Shown here: in pieces, positions 55,893 through 64,000 of the stretch
Numbering within the stretch: position 1 is the first letter of the stretch
Layout of the letters: every line of letters starts with the position of its first letter
Assembly: GCA_033032175.1 (NCBI GenBank)
Contig: CM065321.1
Span: 7,896,501 to 7,960,500 of the forward strand
DNA from: Saturnia japonica
Taxonomy: Eukaryota; Arthropoda; Insecta; Lepidoptera; Saturniidae
DNA length: 64,000 nt
Direction: 5' to 3'
Notes under the pieces: model-generated
Databases searched by the model: none
Seen by the model: the letters and a program-made list of their open reading frames with translations, nothing else
What the model was told of the DNA's origin: nothing
Translations under genes and position numbers: made by a program

Positions 55893-57499
55893 TTCAGCAC
55901 AAAGCATTTTTTAAAATTTATTAACTACTTACATTGGTTATTTAATGACGCTTCGTAAATATTATACTTAATGTACTTTTTGGTAAACCACATATAACAT
56001 TTTGACTTCATTTGCAGTATCCAATGTCTTGTATTTCTGTTACACAGGGAGTATTTAAACAAACATTTTCAACGAATTAAACGTTTTAAATATAATTTAA
56101 AAATCACATGAGACCCTTGTCAACCTTCGCCTGGTAATTTTGCCTTGTTAAGAGATTAAGTGTTATTATTTGTGAGTAATTTATTCATGTGTAACGTCTA
56201 ACGATGTGTAACATTTATCATTCCAGAAATATTTTAACAAAAAAATTACGGTATCAAGCAATTTAACAATGATTATATATAGTAAAATAATCCTACTTCA
56301 CATGAAATAGAACTTTCTTTAAGTTCAAATGTAAGTTTTCACAACTTCTCGTTAAGGAAAAAGGCGGCCTTTAGTAGTATTTAAATGTTTTTAATTAAAA
56401 TCGGTGCAGTTTTGGAGGAGCAAATAGGGGAATACGAAAATATGATTTCGTCTATTTTCCATAGGTATAGTTAGTCCAAGCTGCATTTGTCTCTTTCGCG
56501 CACTATTTGGACGTTCAATAGATTATTTCTAATAAAACGTATTCTTCAGATATCTCGTCGACCGAATTTCCTCTTAAAAATATACTCTAAGCATAAATTT
56601 TACAAAGTTCAATATAATTTTGCCATCAATAACTAATCAGAAGCAGGATTGTGGTTCTAGCAAAGATGAACCCACATCTACATTTTAAGTCGAACTTTTT
56701 CGTGTCTCAGTGTGTGTTGACAACAATGTCTGGATACTACTGCTTTACGACAATAAAATGGTAATAGAGTCGCTTCCTCAGTCAACACTCATATAAACAA
56801 TGTTATAATATACTTAGTTTTTAATTTACATTGTAAAATCTAGATTTTGTTTTCTAAACTCATTTGTAGACATAAAGGAAGTGTTTGATTATAAAAGAAA
56901 GTGGAATGTTCATAACCCGATAAATGTATCAGATAATTTTTAAATTATAGTAATGTATTAGCGGAATTTCTTATTGCATCCTGTATAAATATAATGAAAA
57001 AATACCAACATCATAAAGATTAAGTTTTATGTAAACCAAATATTGCCTTTGTAGACGATGATTAACTATGTTGTGTACAAATCCCATTTTGTCATAGCAT
57101 TGTGTATTCATGCCTCTGGTGCTAATGGAAAACATGTAAGACAAATAACCCTACTCACTTGATTGTCGTTTGTTTAAACCATCCCAGCTTGTTAATAATG
57201 AATTTGATAGATTAGTGTATTCTTATTCATAGCTACACAGCTATTGTTAGGGAATATTAAATATTGTTTAGAACTTAAAAAATTCTCGTAATTAAATATA
57301 CGCCGTGTTGTTGTAAAACATGACATTTGTGTCTGACTACATCGTGACCATAATACACCAGGTGTAACACCTGCCATAGTGTCTTAACCGCCGCGTGTAA
57401 CTAAGCGAGGCGTAAGATTCCCTATTATTCTGAATTGAATATTTTCAAAAATCGCGGTCCACCGTGCCGTATAATTGCCCTATACTTAAAAGCCTGTCA
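55893..57499. other. AT-rich stretch, no gene seen
   Basis: Nothing recognisable. Confidence 0.45.
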
Positions 57500-58186
57500 C
57501 AGCGATTCTCTTTTGGTTTATCGTGTTTCGGGATCAGTCAATGTTCATCCAGCTGCCGAGAGCGGCCTATCCCTCCTTGGTCTCCGTTGTCTATGGTATG
57601 TATTGTGCTTATCATCAGACACAATGAAGTCACTTCTTTATACAATAATAAACGCATCACCGTATTGAAACACTTCTACCAAGGTCTGTTAACAAAAGTT
57701 ATGATAAAATATAACAGTTGGGTTATAGTACTCGCGAAAACTAAACTGTACTGTTACTCAATAAATTTTAAGATAAAAGAGTTACTTTTCTTGTTACAGT
57801 ATAGTCACAGAAAGTAATAAAAAAAAACAGTAAAAAAATAAAGTTGCACTGTGACACAAAAAAAAAGAAATGCTTACAAAACACTCCTGTATTATATATT
57901 ATAGTCTCTGAGAGACTTATTTCGCAACTTTTCAATCCTTCGCGTACTTATAACTTTTCCCATCACAATGATACCGGTTAGGACGATACAAATAACAGTA
58001 TTTCCAAAACAAATCCATACGAAGTGTAACAAGATCTCTTCCAAACGTATGTGTTGTCAAAGTTTTAAGTGAAATTTTTGCTACATTGAATAAATAACAG
58101 AATTGAATTCTCACTTTTGTTGTAAGAATTTATATATATCCAAAATTATGAAACTGTATTTATTATACAGGTATTAAAGTGTTATA
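57500..58186. other. Possible repeat fragment, otherwise AT-rich
   Basis: 57515-57570 (CGTGTTTCGGGATCAGTCAA) loosely matches 29780-29830. The open frame at 57464-57817 lies in this and looks like chance. Confidence 0.35.
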
Positions 58187-58555
58187 TCTATACTAATATT
58201 GCTTACTTGTTTGTTTGGTTGAACACGCTAATCTCAGGAACGACTGGTTCGACTGGAAAAAATGTTTCAGTATTAGATAGCCCATTTATCGAGGAAGGCT
58301 ACTGGCTATATAACATCACACTATGATCAATAGGAGCGGAACATCAATAAAAAATGTTGGAAAAACGGGCAAATTTTATTTCTTTTGAGAGCTTCCATTG
58401 CGTTCGCTGCGTAAATAGTTAAAGTTACGCAACAATTGTGTGTGATGGAATTGTTTCTCTTAAAAAGTTATAAAAAAAATCCGATAAGTCTTATAAGGTT
58501 CTTATATCTTTTAAGGCTTACTCAACATAACCTTACTTACTTACTTACTTAATAA
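58187..58555 (+). mobile_element. Helitron-like element, family A-like, partial
   Basis: Start TCTATACTAATATTGCTTAC, then ACACGCTAATCTCAGGAACG and CCATTTATCGAGGAAGGCTA, close to the 61069 copy. The 3' end with CTAG is not found; the text fades into a CTTA repeat at 58532-58550. Confidence 0.6.
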
Positions 58556-58589
58556 AATTTGTTCTAAAATATGAATTATTTGCGAAGGT

Positions 58590-58785
58590 GTGCCGCATTA
58601 GCCTAGTGGTCGTAAGCGCGACTCTATGATTGAGGTCCTGGGTTCGATTCCCCAATAGAGCAAAGTGTTATTGGGTTTTTCTATGAAATTCTCAGTAACA
58701 GCTCGGAGTTTGGCTTTGTACCCGATTAATGGCAATAGGCTCGCCCCCTATTACATGGGACCTAAAAAACATACACGGCGAATTG
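58590..58785 (+). mobile_element. tRNA-derived SINE
   Basis: GTGCCGCATTAGCCTAGTGG holds the A box and GGTTCGATTCC at 58641 the B box. The body matches 19156-19420: GAAATTCTCAGTAACAGC, GGCAATAGGCTCGCC, TACATGGGACCTAAAA. This is the best preserved copy. It is a Pol III-type promoter region, not a functional tRNA. Confidence 0.82.
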
Positions 58786-61068
58786 TATGTTATGTTTTGT
58801 GTTTTTGTATACATGTTTTTTTATTCTTTTTAAATCTGTCTATATATCTTTATTTTTACACATAGAAATGTCTGTACGTTATAAATTCAAAAGTGCATTG
58901 ATTATGAAATGATTACCTTTCGTGGACTACACATATGTATATGTAGTAGATTCGAAAGCAAATTTTTGATCTACGTATTATTATAATATTTAAACGACAT
59001 AAAGATGACATGAGGAATAATAACATGAAACAAATAGTGAAAAATTATAAAAATATTTGATCTGATTTAACATAATTTGACGATTTGACATAAGGAAACA
59101 TTATACATGAGCTGATGTCGTGAAGTATGGAACCATGAAATAATACGAAAACATTAACATGTCTGGCTGAATACTGTGGCTTCATTGAAGTCCGCATTAT
59201 ATTATTATTCACTAGTTGTGCCTGCGACTTCGCGTAGAATTTCACGCGTGTTACTGAACATTATTACTTTATTGTGTTTAAACGTATTAGTTTTATTTAT
59301 TAATTTTGTAGTATCAGACTTATTTGATCCCAAGGAGGGTTGAAGTAAGGAAGGCGGTCGATCGTAAAAAAATAATTGAATAAGCCAAATCTAAATTCAC
59401 AATACGATGCCATCATCATGTTGTGCCGACCCTACTTAAGTAGGATAAGGGATAAGTTAGATAACAAGATGATGGTATTAATCCTTATCGAAATAAATAC
59501 GTTATTCATTACAAGTATTTAATTTTGAACAAAATTACCCTTTACAGTAATTGAGTTAAATGAATATCTTAGGAGATATCATAGTTTGTAAATAACTCGG
59601 CAGTAAAATAATGATCAAGTACATTTTTATTATGCAGAATAATGTGGGCGGCGCGCCGCACCTAATCATACAATGCCTACGACCCACTCTCTCTAACCCT
59701 TTCTTTCTCTCTCTCTCTCTCTCTACATGATGCAAACGAAGTAGCGCGGGTCAGTTAGTATTACATATGTCTAATATTAATACGAAATACTAAATATCTA
59801 TAGTCTATAGTTAAATAATAAGCATTATCATACAACCTGTAGTACATACTTTTACTTATTGAAGGGGGGATTTATATTTATATGAAATTTCAACATTCAA
59901 TTATATTAAATTCTATCTCAATGTATTTAAAAATCTAAATCATAAGCGTACCCTAAAATATTTACCTAAAATATTAAGACATGCCAAAATAAAAGACACG
60001 TTTCCTTTTAGAAACACACTTTATTTTGTTTACAGAACATTAATTATTTTCTGTGAATTGCAGTGGTGTTAGACTAAGCAATTCCTAATAAGATGAAAGA
60101 AACACAAAGATGTTTTTTACTTGATCGATCGATTCTTTTTTCAAAGTCTGGTTTTCATTTTTTGACATATTTTGAACCACACTCACAATAATATAATTGA
60201 GCTGGTTTAGGAGCTTTATCTTTTGCAACTCATTTTCAGATCTATAATAGCTTTTAATGTTCAGTTTGAAAACCTGTACGGTAAAGCACGTTTATAACAA
60301 AAAAACAATAACAAAAAAAAAACATTTTAGAGCATGATGAACAGTCTAAAATATGTAATAATAATAAGAGTAATGTATTAAATCATATTTCAATTAATCT
60401 TCATCATTGTAAATGCCACTTTAGCGTTATCATCAAAACTATATCGTTCACTGGTTCTCAGACGAATTATTTCGTTTCAAATTTTATCATGAAAGAAAGT
60501 CTGAGCGACCCTTAAAATATGAACTAAACGCTTCGTCAAAGTTACGGCACCATTTGCCACGAATGGTAGAACGCACTGCACCAAGTTTTAAACTTTGTGG
60601 ATTTATTGTACATAATATTTAAATGTTTATAATATCCACATTTTCATAGCAGAGTGGATTCGCATCTTTTTGTATTACGACCTTTATTTTATTCCACAGT
60701 AATCTACTTAAGGCGCGATTTAAGTTTTTTAGATCCACCGTCGCCACTGGCGAGCACAATAAATTAAATAGGGCAAAAAATTACTTGTACGACCTCAAAT
60801 TGTAATTTAGCTCAATCGTTAGAAGTTTTACGAGCAATCTTCATCTTTCTCCGGCAATAATCTGTTTTATCCGCCATCAAACCGATTTCACGATTGTTCC
60901 TTCGTTTTTCGTCTTCGATCAGCAAATTGACAAACGACGATTGACGCCAATTTCTTCTCTCCTTTGTATAAAGGAAGCGACTGTCGAAATTACTATTATT
61001 AGATCCAGGAATAAATAAAATTTAAACCCTTTGACTTTAAAGTTAGTCTATTTATAAAATTTATCTCA
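58786..61068. other. AT-rich stretch, no gene seen
   Basis: 59395-59480 (ATCATGTTGTGCCGACC) has repeat-like wording. A CT microsatellite lies at 59701-59725. No gene. Confidence 0.45.
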
Positions 61069-61361
61069 TCTATACTAATATTATAAACTCAAGATATTGT
61101 TTTTTTGGAACGCGCTAATCTTTGGTAATACGAGTCAGACTTAAAATGTTACTTGTTTATTGAGGTATGTTATAAGGCTATATAACTTCACGTCACTGCC
61201 CAAGGAGCGGAGCAGTAAGCATGAACATCAAGAAATCTGGCAAGCTATAGGTAAGTACGAGCTGTTATACGGCAAACGATAAGCTACACGATTGCGTTGG
61301 CGGCGCGGTGGAGTGTTAATCTAATAAATTTAACTCGGGTGAAACCGTGGGACACTGCTAG
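61069..61361 (+). mobile_element. Helitron-like element, family A, short copy
   Basis: Complete-looking at 293 bases: start TCTATACTAATATTATAAAC, internal ACGCGCTAATCTTTGGTAA and GCGTTGGCGGCGCGGTG, end GTGGGACACTGCTAG. Confidence 0.75.
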
Positions 61362-62075
61362 GTTAGTATAATTATGCAATGTCATGTTTAGTATTAATAC
61401 AAAGTGTTGTTACATTGATACTAAATATAATTTGAAATTACAAAACACTGTATGGCTTATTTTATTTCTGTAAATGCAAAATTATCACAATAAGTAGGCA
61501 CTCGTAGTTGACAGAACTCAATCTATGCACATGACATGAATTTTCACTATGTTTATCTTTAGTGTATTAATTAACACTTGTAATTTGTTATACGTGCGTG
61601 TTTTCGTCCACCCACGAGTAAAGTTCAGACTTTATTTATTTACTACTAATTCTATAGCAACCCCTACGATGCCAACAAACGTTAACTAATCGAAATGTCT
61701 GAGCAAACTGAAATTATGGATAATAATAGAGTAAACTACTAGTTTGTATATTGAATATAATTATGTCTTTCTATCGTAATCTTGTACTCGTAATGTGATA
61801 AAAAGTATAACGGGATAATATTAAAAAATTGCCTCTTTTTTACATTGCCTTATAATGTTACATTTGTTTTGGTTGCTAAATTTTAAAGGAACTTACGGAA
61901 AATAAAATGTAATAGGCAATTCATTTTTTGGAGAGGGACATGTTTAACTAAACGGCACTATAAAACAATAATCGGACATTAAATTTTCTTGGCTAATAAT
62001 TGATGGCTATCAAATAATGGAGTGAAAAATCACATGCGCCGTGAATATAGATAAAAGGTTTTTTTACATTAATAG
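61362..62075. other. AT-rich stretch, no gene seen
   Basis: Nothing recognisable. Confidence 0.4.
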
Positions 62076-62196
62076 ATTTACCGTACCACAAGCTAAACTT
62101 ATGTTCGATGTGCCCGAAGACAAAGACTATATAATGACTAGCTCTCAAGTGCTGCTGCCGAAACACACCTATGATATAGTGTTAGATTATATTTAA
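62076..62196 (+). CDS. Candidate exon, unknown
   Basis: I do not recognise the product. A good acceptor-like context, TTTTTTTACATTAATAG, precedes 62076. From there a frame (entered one base in) is open for 39 codons to TAA 62194, reading FTVPQAKLMFDVPEDKDY then IMTSSQVLLPKHTYDIVLDYI. The residue mix and codon use look more protein-like than the flanks. It would be a terminal exon, or end at a weak GT near 62179. It may be chance. Confidence 0.28.
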
Positions 62197-62499
62197 TATA
62201 ATATGACGGTGAATTTTCGATCTGATTATGGAATCCGTACTATTGACCCGCACGCTAGCGGGTGGGATAGCTCTGTGACCGCATGCAGTAGTCAACGGAC
62301 TGGATTGGAGGCATTCTTGATTCAACCGTGGTGTAGTAACATTATCACTCAAACTATTGAATCGTGAAAACCTCAGTTAATAACACATTAAACACTGTTC
62401 CCGATTTATTATCGCTGGTCATCCCTTGGCTACGTATATTACATTGCTTGGTTACAATTTTAGTTGTATAGCTAGCCACGTGTGCGTTTGGAAATGATC
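62197..62499. other. No gene seen
   Basis: 62230-62330 is GC-richer (CGCACGCTAGCGGGTGG) but has no recognisable content. Confidence 0.4.
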
Positions 62500-62640
62500 T
62501 ACAACCATGCTATGGCTTCATCACGATGTTTTCTTTCATAGAAACCTAAGGCTTTATTATATATAGGATTCGAACCAACGTCGATTAACACGGTGTCCGA
62601 GCACACTAACACTGAGCCATCATCGTTTCAATTTATACAA
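62500..62640 (-). mobile_element. tRNA-derived SINE, second family
   Basis: On the minus strand the A box is GATGGCTCAGTGTTAGTG and the B box GGTTCGAATCC (62567-62577 on plus as GGATTCGAACC). The tail GCTTCATCACGATGTTTTC is familiar from lepidopteran repeats. A decayed relative lies at 49565-49675. Confidence 0.65.
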
Positions 62641-63805
62641 AGCTTATTTATTTGTATTCAAGGTAAAGAGAGACCTGAAAGATATGGTTTATGCATTGAG
62701 TATCGCACACACGTACAATGAAATCCAATTACACATTGGTAAAATGTTATCATCTTAAGATTAATACGAGATTTGGGCTGAAGCGTGTGATCCGGTGTGA
62801 TTGAAGAATTACGTAAACTGGATGAAATGGCTTTATGACATAATATTTACGGGAAATGGTGTTCTTCATAAAGCGAGACTATTTATTCTATGTGGATAAT
62901 TTTTGATACTATGTTAATGATTCATTTAGATAGATATTTTGCTTGTTTTTATACTTTGGAACATAAAATATTCAATAATTCAATTTCATACTGAAAAATT
63001 CGTTCTGAAGAAGTATTTGGTTAATTTCATAAAATACATGATTTTAGTTATTAAACTCAAATAACAGTTCGTCGTTATTGGTGAAAGTTTCTTATTAAAC
63101 TTAAACAATCAACTTTTCAAGCAAATAATACTGGAGTTGAAATAAGATGCGGTTTCGTAATAACAAGAAATAAGTTCAAGGTAGTAAAGTGGGACAGTTC
63201 AGAGTTAGTTTTCGAGAGGTCCACGAGTTTATTAACTACTTCTAGAGAGTACCTGTCTCATGAAAAAATAAATATTACTGTCGTATTCTCGACCACTTTA
63301 ATTTACTTTTTAAATAAACATTTCTTGTCGACAATATAAAATAAACATTTCCAAATTGTATGTTTTAATGAAACTGTGTTTACTTCGCAGGAGTGATTCT
63401 GTTTATGATTAACCCTGCAGTAGTTGCAAGGTATACATATGCAATCCACTCATGCAATATCGCCAAATTCTCATAAACGGATCGCGTCTATTATTTGTGC
63501 CTTCGTGTACATACTTTAAGTCAAATATCTGAATGATGTGTGTGCTCAGTGCTCAGTGCAAGCACGTTTTTCATAGTTGTATGACAGGAACTTAGCAAAG
63601 TTCTTGGACTACATAATATGTAGACCACGCGATCAATAACGTATGTATATTTGACACACACTTTTTATTTCTTTTGTACTTATTTCTAGTTCAATATATC
63701 TAATAAAATCAATTTATTGTTTGGTATCTATTTTGAAATATCTCAATATTTGAACTTTTTAATATTACAATGTATAATTCAAACATTTCTCAGTTTGAGG
63801 TGTAG
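62641..63805. other. AT-rich stretch, no gene seen
   Basis: 63785-63805 contains an acceptor-like TTCTCAG and TGTAG before the next entry. Nothing else. Confidence 0.4.
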
Positions 63806-63982
63806 CTGACTGAAGTTGTTAACCTAAATGAGGTTTACGAAGACCAGTCAAGTTCCAACTATAAAGAAGATCGTTTGAAGGAGCAGGATCATTGGTTAGA
63901 ATCCAAGCACAACGAAGAGCTTCCAAATCCAGAAATAAAAACCTACCACTATAATTACATGAAAAACGGTGTAGATAAATAA
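63806..63982 (+). CDS. Candidate terminal exon, unknown
   Basis: I do not recognise the product. The frame is open from just after TGTAG at 63801-63805 to TAA 63980-63982, 58 codons, with no ATG at its start (an internal ATG is at 63959). It reads LTEVVNLNEVYEDQSSSNYK near the front and KTYHYNYMKNGVDK at the end: acidic, Tyr- and Asn-rich, without hydrophobic segments. The acceptor would have to be the TAG itself, with a poor pyrimidine tract. The A-rich strand favours Lys, Glu and Asn codons, so chance is possible. The window ends 18 bases later, so no polyadenylation signal can be judged. Confidence 0.28.
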   Translation: MTEVVNLNEVYEDQSSSNYKEDRLKEQDHWLESKHNEELPNPEIKTYHYNYMKNGVDK

Positions 63983-64000
63983 GATATGCTTATTATATAA

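Noticed and set aside
57464..57817. 117-codon plus-strand open frame
   Set aside because: It overlaps another frame and lies partly in repeat-like DNA; the text has no protein-like order.
58590..58660. A and B boxes considered as a tRNA gene
   Set aside because: The head continues into a SINE body shared with 19156-19420, and no full cloverleaf with an anticodon arm was found.
11244..63982. The three candidate exons considered as one gene
   Set aside because: Splice phases of the only visible donor and acceptors do not match, and 50 kb of TE-filled sequence separates them.

Overview
The window looks like AT-rich, TE-rich nuclear DNA of an insect, most likely a moth or butterfly. The reasons are an errantivirus of the gypsy/17.6/TED type, several mariner relics, LINE 3' ends of the kind common in Lepidoptera, and many copies of short elements resembling lepidopteran Helitrons (starts near TCTATACTAATATTATAAA, ends near CTAG). 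The species call rests on recognition of repeat styles, not on a search. I found no convincing complete host gene. Three short plus-strand islands (11244-11378, 62076-62196, 63806-63982) could be host exons, but each is weak.

Layout. 1-5226: a minus-strand errantivirus, running off the left edge inside its 3' LTR. It has lost reverse transcriptase, RNase H and the front half of env, and carries several nonsense codons, yet its LTRs differ at only a few sites. 6976-7806: an 831-base terminal-repeat retrotransposon in miniature with PBS, PPT and a TACT target duplication. 9-16 kb: Helitron-like copies, paired dispersed repeats and hairpins. 17418-18722: a nearly intact mariner-superfamily transposon with 32-base perfect TIRs, DD41D spacing and two frameshifts. 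19-20 kb and 39.7 kb: copies of a Helitron-like family carrying a tRNA-derived SINE at the same internal site; the copy at 15.3 kb has the empty site. 20-24 kb: AT-rich DNA in which I see nothing.

24-40 kb: more Helitron-like copies, an internally deleted mariner (31.4-32.0 kb), a LINE fragment (32.8-33.9 kb), and a nested block at 36-38.5 kb where two Helitron-like elements sit head to tail and one is interrupted by a 1.4 kb inverted-terminal-repeat insertion. 43-49 kb: two RTE-like LINE fragments, a 295-base foldback element, and a mariner split by about 1.06 kb of foreign sequence. 50-52 kb: a minus-strand Helitron-like pair with a three-unit tandem array between them, then a LINE 3' end. 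54-64 kb: a decayed mariner, a LINE fragment, SINEs, further Helitron-like copies, and the last two candidate exons.

Nothing here works as an operon or pathway. The window records layered insertion and decay. The best observations are the RT-less errantivirus with young-looking LTRs, the TRIM, the DD41D mariner, and two nested insertions whose order can be read from empty and filled sites.
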